DNA from: Herbaspirillum sp. ASV7 | Lineage (GTDB): Bacteria; Pseudomonadota; Gammaproteobacteria; Burkholderiales; Burkholderiaceae_D | Assembly (NCBI RefSeq): GCF_016429215.1 | Contig: NZ_JAELUH010000005.1 | Coordinates: 1 to 64,000, forward strand | Direction: 5' to 3' | DNA length: 64,000 nt | Part shown: piece after piece, positions 16,729 to 25,808 of the stretch | Layout: every line of letters starts with the position of its first letter | Numbering within the stretch: the first letter of the stretch is position 1 | Notes under the pieces: model-generated | Seen by the model: the letters and a program-made list of their open reading frames with translations, nothing else | Databases searched by the model: none | Told to the model about the DNA's origin: nothing | Translations under genes and position numbers: made by a program

Positions 16729-17679
16729 ATGGGTAGCGAAGAGAAGATCGTCGAACAGGCCATCGAATGGATGTTGCTGCTGGAGCAAGGCGAACTGACG
16801 ACGTCCGAGCGCAGCCGCTTCGAACACTGGAAGGCTGCCGATCCGCGCCATGCCACAGCCTATGCCAACCTGGCGCAATCGGTGCGGCAGTTCGATGTGC
16901 CGCGCCAGGTCGGTGCCGCGCCCGACATCCTGCGCAACACCCTGCAACAGAAAAGCAAGCGCCGCAAGGCCCTCAAGCAGATCGCAGCACTGGCCGGTCT
17001 GGCGGTGGGCGCGGGTGTGCTGCTGGATCGCCTCACGCCACTCAATACCCTCAGCGCAGATCTGCACACCGCCACCGGCCAGCGCCAGCGCGCCACGCTG
17101 GCCGATGGCAGCATCCTTGTCTTGAATGCCCGCAGCGCCATCGATCACCTGATCCGGCCCGACTTGCGTCAGGTACGGTTGCTGGCCGGTGAACTGCAAA
17201 TCCAGGTGGCCCCGCGCGGTACATTGCCCTTCTCCATCCAGACCGTCCATGGCAGCGTGAGCGCCACTGCCGGCATCCTCACGATGAGCCTGCAAGCGCT
17301 GCGTACCGATGTGGTGGCGGCCGAGGCAGCGGCATTGATCGCTACCCGCGAGGGTGCGCGCGCCGAACTTGCTGCGGGGCGCCATACCTGGTTCGATGCC
17401 GATACCATCGCCCAGCCGCGCCCCAATGAAGGCAGCGAGGGCGCCTGGGTGGATGGCTACTTCACGGCCTCCGATACCACGCTGGCCGAGGTCGTAGCTG
17501 CGCTGCGCCCCTACCGCAAAGGCATCCTGCGACTCGATCCGGCCGTGGCGCAGCTGCGCATCAGCGGCGCCTTCCCTCTCGATGACAGCGACCGCGCCCT
17601 GTCGGCCTTGGCCAGCGCCCTGCCCGTCTCGGTCACGTACGTAAGCCCGTACTGGGTCAGCATCAGCACGCGCAGCTGA
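16729..17679 (+). CDS. FecR-like transmembrane anti-sigma/signal transducer
   Basis: 316 residues. The N-terminal cytoplasmic FecR_N domain (EQAIEWMLLLEQGELTTSER, then FEHWKAADPRHATAYANL) is followed by a basic stretch and one transmembrane segment (IAALAGLAVGAGVLLDRL). The periplasmic FecR domain contains the conserved TGQRQRATLADGSILVLNAR and VRLLAGELQIQV. It holds the FecI-like sigma factor inactive until the receptor's signalling domain contacts it. The ATG at 16729 is chosen to match the family start. It lies between the sigma factor and receptor genes in one operon. Confidence 0.88.
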   Translation: MGSEEKIVEQAIEWMLLLEQGELTTSERSRFEHWKAADPRHATAYANLAQSVRQFDVPRQVGAAPDILRNTLQQKSKRRKALKQIAALAGLAVGAGVLLDRLTPLNTLSADLHTATGQRQRATLADGSILVLNARSAIDHLIRPDLRQVRLLAGELQIQVAPRGTLPFSIQTVHGSVSATAGILTMSLQALRTDVVAAEAAALIATREGARAELAAGRHTWFDADTIAQPRPNEGSEGAWVDGYFTASDTTLAEVVAALRPYRKGILRLDPAVAQLRISGAFPLDDSDRALSALASALPVSVTYVSPYWVSISTRS

Positions 17680-17692
17680 CCCGCCGTCGCCC

Positions 17693-20221
17693 ATGCAAAT
17701 GCAACACCTCGCCCTTCTGCTGGCGCCCTGCCTGGCCAGCACGGTCCTGGCGGCCGCACCCACTGCATCCGCCGCAATGCCTGACGCGGGGGCCGCCGAG
17801 CCCGGGGTGACGCAAGCGCCGACGGCCTTGTTCGATTTCCAGGTGCCGGCGGGCAGCCTGGCGACGAGCCTGGCCAGCATCGCGCGCACGGGCCGCGGCA
17901 TCGTGCTGTTCGATCCGGCGGCCACGCAGGGGCTGCAAAGCGCGCCGGTGCAGGGTCGTTTCACGCTCGAACAGGCCCTACGTCTGGCGCTGGCGGGCAG
18001 CCCGCTGGAACTGGTCCGCCATCCCGATGGCTCCTTCGGCGTCATCAGGCCTGGCGCACCGACCTCGTCCGAGGGCCGCATCCCCGAGCGCTACAATCCG
18101 CCATTGCCGCCACTGGTGCGCACCGGCGAGAGCCAGCCGGGCGACACCAGCCATGGTTATCTCGACAGCGGTTTCCTGGCCACCGACAGCCGGCTGGCCA
18201 CCCGCAATGACGCGCCGCTGTCGGGCTTGCCGGTTTCCTTGCAGGAAATCACCAGCAGCGTCATCGAAAGCCAGCAAGCCCGTTCGGTCGTGGACAGCCT
18301 GCACAACATCAGTACCGTGGCCTACGGACGCGGCGATGGCCAGGATCAGGCCGGCACCCTCTATGTCCGCAGCTTCGTGGCGCCGGTCATGCGCGATGGC
18401 TGGGCGGACCTGGTCTCGCTCTCCAACGTGACCAATGGCCGGGTCTCCGGTTCGCGCGCCATTACATCGCTGGATGTACCCTCGGCGGCCATCGAACGGG
18501 TCGAGGTCCTGGGGGGTGCCGATTCCATCATCGTCGGCGGGCCGATGGAGCCCGGCGGGTCGGTCAACATCGTCACCAAGCAGCCGGTAGCCGAGAAGGT
18601 TCGGGAACTGACGCTGGAGATCGACAATCGCGGTCATCGCCGCAGCGCCCTTGACCTGGGAGGCAGCCTCTGGGCCGATCGCGCCTGGACGTATCGCACC
18701 ATCCTCTCCGCCATCCACGACAAGCGCACCCTGGATGGCTACGACGGCGCCCGCGAGTTCTACCTGGCCTCGTCCATCGGCTACAAGGACAGTCATAGTG
18801 CGGTGGTGGCTGGCCTGAGCCACCAGGTCGCGCGTACGCCGTTCGGCGGCTATCAGAGCGCCATGCTCAACGCCGATGGCCCGGGTCCTGACTTGCGTAC
18901 CGCTCCCTGGGGCCAGCCCGACGACCGCAGCCTGGCCACCAAGACCGAATTGTTCACCACCTGGGAGCAACAACTGGGCGATGGCTGGCGCTTGAGCAGC
19001 AAGGCGCGCTTCACCCGTCTGCGCTACACCTCGGCGGGCTATTCCAGTTGCACGCCGGTAGACCTGGACGCCGGCACCGGCGTGTGCGTGGGCGAACAAT
19101 CTCTGCTGCACACTGATAGCGCCAGCGTCGACGGCAATCTCTCGCGCAGTTTCAGTCTGGACGAGTGGACCCACACCGTGATGGGCGGCGCCAGTTTCTC
19201 CCGCACCCGCTTGCGCAGCTACACCGACGGCGACAACGCCAGCCTGGTGATGGTCCCGTGGCCGCCCTCCCCGGCCATATTGCCACCCATCAGCGGCACG
19301 CCCAGCCTGGTCGACGACAACGAGGCCATCTATACCAGCAATGTCTACCTGCAGGACCAGATCCGCTGGCGGCGCTGGTATGTGCTGGCCAATGTCGGCT
19401 ATGAACGGGAGCGCAACAACTTTTCCTACGACGTCGACATGAACGGAGTGGTCCATGACACCTCCGCGCCACGCCCGCACCCGGTCTACAACCTCGGCAT
19501 CGCCTATCGCCTGAGCGAGACCGCGACCCTCTATGCCAACACCTTCCGCAGCTTTACGCCCGGTCAGCTGTTGCTGGACTCCACCTTGAACGGCAGCAAG
19601 CCGGGGATCAACACGGCACCGGCGACCACCGGTAAATCGGCCGAGATCGGCGTCAAGCTGGAGTTGCTGGACAAGCGCGCCATCTTCACCGCAGCCCTGT
19701 ACCGGGCCAGCCATACCAACGTACTGCAGTTCGTCTTCCCCGACACCAGTTCCCCCTTCAACCGCTACGTGCTGCTCCCCTCGGCGGTCAGCCGGGGACT
19801 GGAACTGAGCCTGTCGGGTCGCCTGGCGCGCGGCTGGAACCTCATCGCCAGTTACAGTTACAGCCTCTTCCACCCGGCCCCGAGCGACGACGAGGACAGC
19901 AGGCTGGCGCAGTTCCCGCACCACCGGGCCAGCCTGTGGAGTACCTACGACCTGCAGTCCGACCACTGGCGCGGTTGGGGATTCGGGCTCGGCCTCACCA
20001 TGCGCAGCAGCTACATGGCCTTCAGCGACGCCGATTCCCAGGTGCGCATTCCCGGCCAGACCCGCACCGATGCCAGCCTCTATTACCGCTCCGGGAAAAG
20101 TCGCACGACCCTGGGCATACGCAACCTGTTCGATCGCCGCCTTTATAGTGACTTCGCCACCACCACCATCGGCGTGGAGCCGGCGCGCACGGTCACCCTG
20201 ACCCACATCGTCGAATTCTGA
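17693..20221 (+). CDS. TonB-dependent siderophore receptor with signalling (STN) domain
   Basis: 842 residues. A signal peptide (about 1-21) precedes an STN signalling domain (FDFQVPAGSLATSLASIART to LVRHPDGSFGVI), the extension that contacts FecR-type proteins. A plug domain follows (PLSGLPVSLQEITSSVIESQ, IERVEVLGGADSIIVGGPME, PGGSVNIVTKQPV). A 22-strand barrel of the FhuA/FpvA siderophore class ends with the terminal aromatic F of LTHIVEF. With the adjoining sigma and anti-sigma genes this forms a cell-surface signalling unit for ferric siderophore uptake. The ligand cannot be told from sequence. Confidence 0.92.
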   Translation: MQMQHLALLLAPCLASTVLAAAPTASAAMPDAGAAEPGVTQAPTALFDFQVPAGSLATSLASIARTGRGIVLFDPAATQGLQSAPVQGRFTLEQALRLALAGSPLELVRHPDGSFGVIRPGAPTSSEGRIPERYNPPLPPLVRTGESQPGDTSHGYLDSGFLATDSRLATRNDAPLSGLPVSLQEITSSVIESQQARSVVDSLHNISTVAYGRGDGQDQAGTLYVRSFVAPVMRDGWADLVSLSNVTNGRVSGSRAITSLDVPSAAIERVEVLGGADSIIVGGPMEPGGSVNIVTKQPVAEKVRELTLEIDNRGHRRSALDLGGSLWADRAWTYRTILSAIHDKRTLDGYDGAREFYLASSIGYKDSHSAVVAGLSHQVARTPFGGYQSAMLNADGPGPDLRTAPWGQPDDRSLATKTELFTTWEQQLGDGWRLSSKARFTRLRYTSAGYSSCTPVDLDAGTGVCVGEQSLLHTDSASVDGNLSRSFSLDEWTHTVMGGASFSRTRLRSYTDGDNASLVMVPWPPSPAILPPISGTPSLVDDNEAIYTSNVYLQDQIRWRRWYVLANVGYERERNNFSYDVDMNGVVHDTSAPRPHPVYNLGIAYRLSETATLYANTFRSFTPGQLLLDSTLNGSKPGINTAPATTGKSAEIGVKLELLDKRAIFTAALYRASHTNVLQFVFPDTSSPFNRYVLLPSAVSRGLELSLSGRLARGWNLIASYSYSLFHPAPSDDEDSRLAQFPHHRASLWSTYDLQSDHWRGWGFGLGLTMRSSYMAFSDADSQVRIPGQTRTDASLYYRSGKSRTTLGIRNLFDRRLYSDFATTTIGVEPARTVTLTHIVEF

Positions 20222-20253
20222 TCCCGCTGGTCTCCTTCCCCAGCCCATGGCAT

Positions 20254-20295
20254 GGTCTGTTAGGACGGCACTGCAAAAATAATTTGTAACAGACC
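20254..20295. repeat. inverted repeat between receptor and DUF535 genes
   Basis: GGTCTGTTA (20254-20262) and TAACAGACC (20287-20295) are perfectly complementary with a 24-base AT-rich loop. The repeat starts 33 bases after the receptor stop. No T-run follows, so it may be an operator or mRNA-stability hairpin rather than a classical terminator. Confidence 0.4.
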
Positions 20296-20374
20296 GTCAT
20301 TTCGGGCCGCTCGTTGCACAAGCAAGACAAAGAGACGGATTTCTCTGTCTTCATCGCGCAAGGAGCTCCCCCTC

Positions 20375-21493
20375 ATGACCATCGTGCATGCCCCTCATTT
20401 CGTCCACGTTCCCCGTTCCGCCGCCCCCTACTGGCTGGCGCTGGAGACCCAGGAACCACTCCTGGCCTGCCTGAGCCTGTTGCTGCTGGCACTGGCCTGC
20501 TACCTGGCGTGGCCGGGGATCGCCCGCTGCTATCGCCAGATGCGCCTGGGCGCCAGCTGGTTCGTGCGTACCGTGCCGGCTGGCCTCGACAGCACACTCA
20601 AGATCGGCCGCATCACCCTGCAGAGCGCCCCTGACCGGCCGCGCACACGGCTGTCCTGGCTGGCGCGGCAATGCAAGTTAGGTGCTCGCGGCATGCTGTA
20701 TCCACGACAGACCCGGCACTGGCTGGCCTTCTGGAACCTGAGCGCCACCCACAGCGCGCTGGCGCTGGCCACACCGCGCTTGCTGCACAAGATCTACCGG
20801 CCTTATCAATCCCTGCGATTGCGCCCGGCCGAGCGCATGGCCATCCTGATGTCCCACTACGACTTCGTCATCCGCCGCGGCCTGGCGCCGCTGGTGCTGC
20901 AGGCAGCCAGTCAGCCCATCCCCGTCGGGCAATTCAGCGGCAAGGCGGGCGACCTCTATGAGGTGCGCCTGGCAGCCATCGCCAGCCTCGACCATGAGGG
21001 CGAACTGGCGCTGCACCTGTATCGCGACAGCCGGCTGCTGTTCTCGACCGCCTTCACCATCTGCCGCCAGCCGGGCGGCTGGGTGATCCGCATCGGCTGC
21101 CTGCAGGGCCCGGGCTGCGCCGACGGCCGGGAACAGATCCGGCGCGCCACCCGCGACATGTTCGGCCTGCGGCCCAAGGCGCTGATGATCCGGCTGGTAC
21201 GCGCCATCGGCGCTGGTATCGGCTGTAGTCGCGTGGTCTTGGTCGGCAACGGCAACCGCGTGGCCAACCGTCACAGCAAACGTAAGCGGGTGCATGCCGA
21301 CTATGACGCCTTCTGGCAGGAAATCGGCGCGGCGCGGCGCAGCGATGGTGACTATGAGCTGCCCTGCATCGAGCCGGAAACCAGGCTCGACCAGTTGCCC
21401 TCGCGCAAGCGCGCCGAGGCCCGCCAGCGTCTGGCCTTCACGCGCCAGGCTACCTTGGACGTCGGGCGCCTATTCTCGTGCGCAAGCCGCTGA
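20375..21493 (+). CDS. DUF535 (VirK/YbjX-like) protein
   Basis: 372 residues matching the DUF535 family (VirK of Shigella, YbjX of E. coli). An N-terminal hydrophobic segment (LLACLSLLLLALACYLAWPG) is followed by the family core: MAILMSHYDFVIRRGLAPLV, LYEVRLAAI, GCADGREQIRRATRDMFGLR, LVGNGNRVA and SKRKRVHADYDAFWQEIGA. VirK/YbjX proteins are linked to envelope stress and virulence-protein export, but their biochemistry is unknown. AAGGAGCT lies upstream of the ATG. The next gene begins 23 bases after its stop, or overlaps it if the alternative GTG is used. Confidence 0.85.
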   Translation: MTIVHAPHFVHVPRSAAPYWLALETQEPLLACLSLLLLALACYLAWPGIARCYRQMRLGASWFVRTVPAGLDSTLKIGRITLQSAPDRPRTRLSWLARQCKLGARGMLYPRQTRHWLAFWNLSATHSALALATPRLLHKIYRPYQSLRLRPAERMAILMSHYDFVIRRGLAPLVLQAASQPIPVGQFSGKAGDLYEVRLAAIASLDHEGELALHLYRDSRLLFSTAFTICRQPGGWVIRIGCLQGPGCADGREQIRRATRDMFGLRPKALMIRLVRAIGAGIGCSRVVLVGNGNRVANRHSKRKRVHADYDAFWQEIGAARRSDGDYELPCIEPETRLDQLPSRKRAEARQRLAFTRQATLDVGRLFSCASR

Positions 21494-21516
21494 AGCGCAC
21501 CTTGCGAACGAAGTCG

Positions 21517-22308
21517 ATGGCAATCTCTTCTGGCACCACCTCCAGCGCGGCCGGTCCACTGGACGTGGCCAAGCTGGTCAGCCAGCTCATCGCCGTGGAA
21601 AGCAAGGCACGCCTGGCGCCACTGACCAGCAAGGCGCAACAGCTCATTGCACTGATCTCTGCCTATGACGCGCTGCGCCTGGCGCTGGTGGCCTGTCAAC
21701 AGGCATTGCGGCAATGGGATAGCGCCCGGCTCCTCGGCAGCGGTACCGCCGCCGCCACCCGTGTCGCGAGCGGCTACGTCAGCGCCTTCAACACCTTGAT
21801 CATGGGCATGGCCGAATCAAGCCGGCCACCGCCGTCGGCCCTGTCTGCCAAGGGTTGCCTACCTGACCCACTAGCCAGCGATACCCTGGCGCAGGCCCTC
21901 ATTGGGCAGTTGCGCGAAAGCGTGCTGGCTACCGCCGGTCGTCATGCCGACGGCACGCTGGCGGACGTCGGCCTCCATTTCCGCAAGGACGATACTCTTG
22001 CAATAGACACCCATCACAATCCCGGAGGCCTGGCTGCACTCTTCTGCGCTCAGGATGGCCTGCTACCGCGCACACAGTCGCTGTTGGACCAGATGCTGGG
22101 CGAAGATGGCCTCCTGGCCGGCAAGACACGCGCACTGCAGACCGCCCTCAAGAGGGTCGCCAAGCAGCAGGCCGCCACCCTGGAACGGCTGGACAGCTTG
22201 CGCGAGAGCTACACCAGGCAGTTCAACCGCCTCAACATCACGCTGGAGAAGATGCAGGCGTCGCACGACCAGCCCAGCCAGCCACTGGCCCGCCGGCACG
22301 AGCCCTGA
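21517..22308 (+). CDS. miniature FliD-like (flagellar cap-like) protein
   Basis: 263 residues. The N-terminus MAISSGTTSSAAGPLDVAKL with VSQLIAVESKARLAPLTSKA matches the FliD N-terminal D0 coil, and ISAYDALRLALVACQQAL continues the pattern. The C-terminus has the FliD_C hallmarks: TLADVGLHFRKDDTLAIDTH, then DGLLAGKTRALQTALKRVAK and ESYTRQFNRLNITLEKMQAS. True FliD proteins are usually about 450 residues or more; the variable head (D2-D3) is missing here. No flagellar genes are near. The ATG at 21517 is chosen because MAIS is the FliD start; a GTG at 21478 would overlap the DUF535 gene. It may be a degenerate FliD or a short coiled-coil cap with a new role. Confidence 0.7.
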   Translation: MAISSGTTSSAAGPLDVAKLVSQLIAVESKARLAPLTSKAQQLIALISAYDALRLALVACQQALRQWDSARLLGSGTAAATRVASGYVSAFNTLIMGMAESSRPPPSALSAKGCLPDPLASDTLAQALIGQLRESVLATAGRHADGTLADVGLHFRKDDTLAIDTHHNPGGLAALFCAQDGLLPRTQSLLDQMLGEDGLLAGKTRALQTALKRVAKQQAATLERLDSLRESYTRQFNRLNITLEKMQASHDQPSQPLARRHEP

Positions 22309-22349
22309 TCCTACGAGGACAAGTGCACGCCCGCTCCCGGGCATTGCGG

Positions 22350-23642
22350 TCACCGGGCTTCCAGGCAGACCCGGTTGCGCCCGTCCCTCTTTGCACAATA
22401 CAAGGCATCATCGGCACGCTTCATCAACTCGTCCGTGGTTTCTCCGGAGCGCCAGGCGGCCACGCCAAAACTGCTGGTCTTGGCTCCCACGTCGGCAAAC
22501 GCATGCGCCTGTATCACCTGACGCAATTGTCCGGCCAGGTGCGCGGCCTGCTCCAGGTCCGTGCCGGGGCAGAGCACCAGGAATTCCTCGCCGCCCCAGC
22601 GTGCCAGGATGTCGGACTCCCGCAAGCTCGCGGCCAGTACGGCCGTGAACTCGCGCAGCAGTTTGTCCCCCACCAGATGCCCATGCTGGTCATTGACGGC
22701 CTTGAATCCGTCGATATCGGCCAGGATCACCGCCAGCGGGCAGCCATGAGCGTCGGCCTGTGCCAAAGCCTCCTGGAAAGCCGCATCCAGTCCGAGCCGG
22801 TTGAGCACGCCGGTCAACTTGTCGGTCACCGCCAGTCTGGCCAGGGTCTGGTGCGCCGCGCGCAGCTCGGCCGTCCTCAAGGCCACCTCGCCACTGAGTA
22901 TCTCGTTATGCCGGACCTCGAACTCGTGCGCCTTCTCGATCCGGGCATAGGCATCGTTGAGCCGGTCGACCAGCACGCTCAGTTCATCTTGCCGGGGCAA
23001 GGGGCTACGACGCAGCACGAAAGGCCGGAAACTGCCGCCCGGTGAATAGGAGTTGGCAAAATCGGCCATCTGCGTCAGATGCCGGGTGATCATCCATGAC
23101 ACCAGCAGCAGAATGCTCACCGAGGTGATGAGCGATTTGACAATCTGGGTACACAGCACGACAACGATGCGCTCCATCGTGCGCTCATACAGCGTTTGCA
23201 GATTGGCCGCGATGGTGATCTTGCCGACCACCGCGCCATTGCGTCGTAATACATAGTCGAAGAACCTGCCTGCGTGCGGATCGACATGTCCGGTGCTCAA
23301 TTCAGCGGACTGGCTGGGACCATAGTGGATCGTCGCCCCCGACACCCAGGGCGAGCGTCCGATGCCATCGAGCTGCACTTGCATGCTGGCGACATTGAAA
23401 TTCCAGGCCGCATCGGCAAGCCCCGGCAACTGGCTCTGTTCGATGTAGCGCATGCCTTCTTCCAGCGCGGAGACATCGCGCCGGTAGTCGAAAAACAACT
23501 GTACCGAGGTCGCCACCAGGGCCGCTGTGGCGCTGATGCAGACGATCCACACCAGCATGCGGCGCGCCAGTCCATGGCCCAGGGCAGCCGTCCAGGCATC
23601 GTGGACGAGCCGTAGGCGATCCCAGAGCGGTCGCATGCTCAT
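22350..23642 (-). CDS. membrane-bound diguanylate cyclase (GGDEF)
   Basis: 430 residues. Transmembrane helices near 28-50 and 163-187 enclose a periplasmic sensory region of about 110 residues. A short HAMP-like linker and coiled coil (about 190-265) lead into a GGDEF domain. The active-site motif is GGEEF at 350-354, with the product-inhibition I-site RESD at 341-344 exactly five residues before it. It should therefore be an active, feedback-inhibited c-di-GMP synthase. Its ATG directly follows the stop codon of the upstream solute-binding-protein gene, so the binding protein probably feeds a signal to its periplasmic domain. Confidence 0.92.
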   Translation of the reverse strand: MSMRPLWDRLRLVHDAWTAALGHGLARRMLVWIVCISATAALVATSVQLFFDYRRDVSALEEGMRYIEQSQLPGLADAAWNFNVASMQVQLDGIGRSPWVSGATIHYGPSQSAELSTGHVDPHAGRFFDYVLRRNGAVVGKITIAANLQTLYERTMERIVVVLCTQIVKSLITSVSILLLVSWMITRHLTQMADFANSYSPGGSFRPFVLRRSPLPRQDELSVLVDRLNDAYARIEKAHEFEVRHNEILSGEVALRTAELRAAHQTLARLAVTDKLTGVLNRLGLDAAFQEALAQADAHGCPLAVILADIDGFKAVNDQHGHLVGDKLLREFTAVLAASLRESDILARWGGEEFLVLCPGTDLEQAAHLAGQLRQVIQAHAFADVGAKTSSFGVAAWRSGETTDELMKRADDALYCAKRDGRNRVCLEAR

Positions 23643-24605
23643 CTACCGGCCCTGATCGCGAAAGGGGGAATGACGCGCAAACACCTCCTCGTAGCGCTTG
23701 GCTGCGGCAGCGTCCAGCAGGCGCGCTTCGGCGTCGATCCAAGGCGGACGCTTGCCCGCCTTGGCCACGACCTGGTTGACCCGCTCGACGATCTTCCGCC
23801 CCCACGCCCCCTTGGTGCAGCCCACGTAACCGATCGTATATTCCGGCAGGCCGGCAATGGGGAGATAGGCCAGACTCACCGAGGCCCCCAGCTGCCTGGC
23901 AAACCAGTTGACCTCATCGGGATAGGTAATGATGTAGTCGACCCAGCCATTAGCGACCTGGCGGAACGGCCCCTGGTCGTCGTCGCTGGTCTGGATCAGG
24001 TTGGGCTGCCCCTGCACAGCGGTGAAGGCATCCAGGACGACCGGCGGGTAGCCGCGCTTTTCCTGGCGCACCGTGACCAGGGAGGGGTCCCGCAGCAGCC
24101 GGCCGATATCGACGGCACCCGCTGCATTACGATACGCCGCCAGCCGCGCTACCCGGTCAGCCCGCACCACGATATGGTGCGGCAGCACGAATTCCACCGG
24201 GCCGCTGAAATCCACATAGGCTTCCCGCTCGGCCGTCTTGAGCAGGCTGGGCTCGCACACCGGCTGACCCTGCTTCATCAGACCAAACACGCGCGACATG
24301 CTGGAGGGTTCGACGACGTGCTTGAATTCCGGTGTGCGTTCGATGAAATAACGCAGAAACACATCGGCGTAGCCGGTCCCTTTGAGCGGACCGCTGGCAA
24401 TGATGACAGGCGGATAGTCTGGCATCTGCCAGTTGACGGTGATGTCCTCGGCCCGGGCGCTGGTGCTGGCCAACAAGAGGGCCACGGTCATGCCTACCCC
24501 GATGCGGAAGGACGCAGACAGGAATCCGGGCTTCCGGAGGAGTGCTGGTGACATTTTTTGCTGCGCTATCGTTTTAACTCTGTTCTTCTTGGCCGACAGA
24601 AACAC
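23643..24605 (-). CDS. periplasmic solute-binding-like protein paired with the diguanylate cyclase
   Basis: 320 residues. A signal peptide ends near RAEDITVNWQ. The mature part is a two-lobed extracellular solute-binding fold of the polar-amino-acid type, resembling the TIGR02285 group: PPVIIASGPLKGTGYADVFL, REAYVDFSGPVEFVLPHHIV, YIITYPDEVNWFARQL. No transporter genes adjoin it. Its stop codon directly abuts the ATG of the GGDEF gene, so it probably acts as a sensor subunit rather than an uptake component. The start may be the ATG at 24605 or an internal one at 24555 nearer the signal peptide. Confidence 0.75.
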   Translation of the reverse strand: MFLSAKKNRVKTIAQQKMSPALLRKPGFLSASFRIGVGMTVALLLASTSARAEDITVNWQMPDYPPVIIASGPLKGTGYADVFLRYFIERTPEFKHVVEPSSMSRVFGLMKQGQPVCEPSLLKTAEREAYVDFSGPVEFVLPHHIVVRADRVARLAAYRNAAGAVDIGRLLRDPSLVTVRQEKRGYPPVVLDAFTAVQGQPNLIQTSDDDQGPFRQVANGWVDYIITYPDEVNWFARQLGASVSLAYLPIAGLPEYTIGYVGCTKGAWGRKIVERVNQVVAKAGKRPPWIDAEARLLDAAAAKRYEEVFARHSPFRDQGR

Positions 24606-24668
24606 GATGCCAACTCAAGCCGGCATCATGGGGCCTCATTATATGCGATGCCGCCGCCGGGACACGCG

Positions 24669-25610
24669 CTAGAGGCGCGGCAGCAGGCGCTCTACCAGTT
24701 GCCGGTGGTAGGGATCGTCGGAATCGATATAGCGCGATGCCGATGCCACGTTCTTCCACCCCACATATTCCATCAGGGCGCGCAGTTCCCAGCCGTTGGC
24801 GCTGGCCCATGAGGCGAAGCCCCGACGCAGCGAGTGCGAACTATAGGCCTGGGCATCGGCCACGCCCGCCTGCTGCAGGATACGCCGCAACATCGGGATG
24901 ACGCTGCCGGGGCTCACCGGATCGGGGCTGATACGCCCCCAGCGATCGATGCCCCGGATCACCGGGCCGCTGGACAGCCCGCTGACGGCCAGCCAGTCCA
25001 GGTAGGCCGCAACAGGGCACAGACGCGACAGCGCCGGCGTCCGGTAGGTGCTGCCCTTGAGGCTGCGGTCGGTCTTGGTACGCGGCAGGTGGATGGTCAT
25101 GCCCTCCCCGGCCACCGCCTCGATGCGGTCGATCTCCAGGCGGATCAGTTCATCGCTGCGAAAGCCGCGCCAGAAACCGATCAGCAACAGGCATTGATCG
25201 CGCGTATGGCGCAGCAGATCGGCATAGCGTTGCTGGTGACGGGCCTGCTCGCGCTGCCCTTCAAGCCAAGCAATCGCCTGCGTCAGCGCGTCCAGTTGCA
25301 GCGGCTTGGCTTGTTTTTCCTGTGCCGGATGCAATTCCCTGATACCACGCAACACCTTGCGCACGATCGGCGCCTTGGTCGGATCGGGAAAGCCTTGTTC
25401 CACATGCCATTGCCCCAATCCCGACAAACGCTGGCGCAGGGTGCTATGTGCCAGCACGGCGGCATGATCGGCCAGGTAGCGGGCCACGCTGTCCGCCGTC
25501 GCCGGCAGATAGCCGCCCCACTCCACCTCGAAATGGTGCACGGCGGCGCGATAGCTGCGCCGGGTGTTGTCGCGGGTGGCCGCGTGGATATAGGTGTCGA
25601 TCGGATTCAT
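24669..25610 (-). CDS. tyrosine-type site-specific recombinase
   Basis: 313 residues, full length for the integrase/XerC-D family. The N-terminal SAM-like core-binding domain is at about 5-90 (TRRSYRAAVHHFEVEW). The catalytic residues are visible in order: Arg in GFRSDELIRLE, Lys in LPRTKTDRS, HSLRRG (His and Arg), Trp in GWKN and the nucleophile Tyr in SRYID. It is divergent from the KfrA-like gene across an AT-rich 198-bp gap. No att repeats, cargo genes or excisionase are evident, so it may be a resident chromosomal recombinase rather than a phage integrase. Confidence 0.88.
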   Translation of the reverse strand: MNPIDTYIHAATRDNTRRSYRAAVHHFEVEWGGYLPATADSVARYLADHAAVLAHSTLRQRLSGLGQWHVEQGFPDPTKAPIVRKVLRGIRELHPAQEKQAKPLQLDALTQAIAWLEGQREQARHQQRYADLLRHTRDQCLLLIGFWRGFRSDELIRLEIDRIEAVAGEGMTIHLPRTKTDRSLKGSTYRTPALSRLCPVAAYLDWLAVSGLSSGPVIRGIDRWGRISPDPVSPGSVIPMLRRILQQAGVADAQAYSSHSLRRGFASWASANGWELRALMEYVGWKNVASASRYIDSDDPYHRQLVERLLPRL

Positions 25611-25768
25611 GGACGGATCGTTTTGCGCTGGCGCCGCAGCAACTCATTACAGCTGGACGGACATATTTCACCGGGCGCAGTACGCTGACATGTGATAAGC
25701 ATTGATTATCCCATATTAAATTTGCGGTATTTCTTTATTTATATTGATTGAATTTATTATGTTATTAC

Positions 25769-25782
25769 GTATTATGTAATAC
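25769..25782. promoter_or_regulatory. palindrome in the recombinase/kfrA-like divergent promoter
   Basis: GTATTA and TAATAC flank a TG centre, ending 26 bases before the KfrA-like start and within a strongly AT-rich stretch (about 25690-25800). KfrA proteins are autorepressors that bind repeats at their own promoters, so this is a candidate site (inference). Confidence 0.45.
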
Positions 25783-25808
25783 ATTATCAAATACCAGATG
25801 AGCATGCC

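Noticed and set aside
17978-20248. 756-codon minus-strand frame opposite the TonB receptor
   Set aside because: Shadow of a high-GC gene; Gly/Ala/Asp/Arg-rich, without motifs, while the plus strand is a complete receptor.
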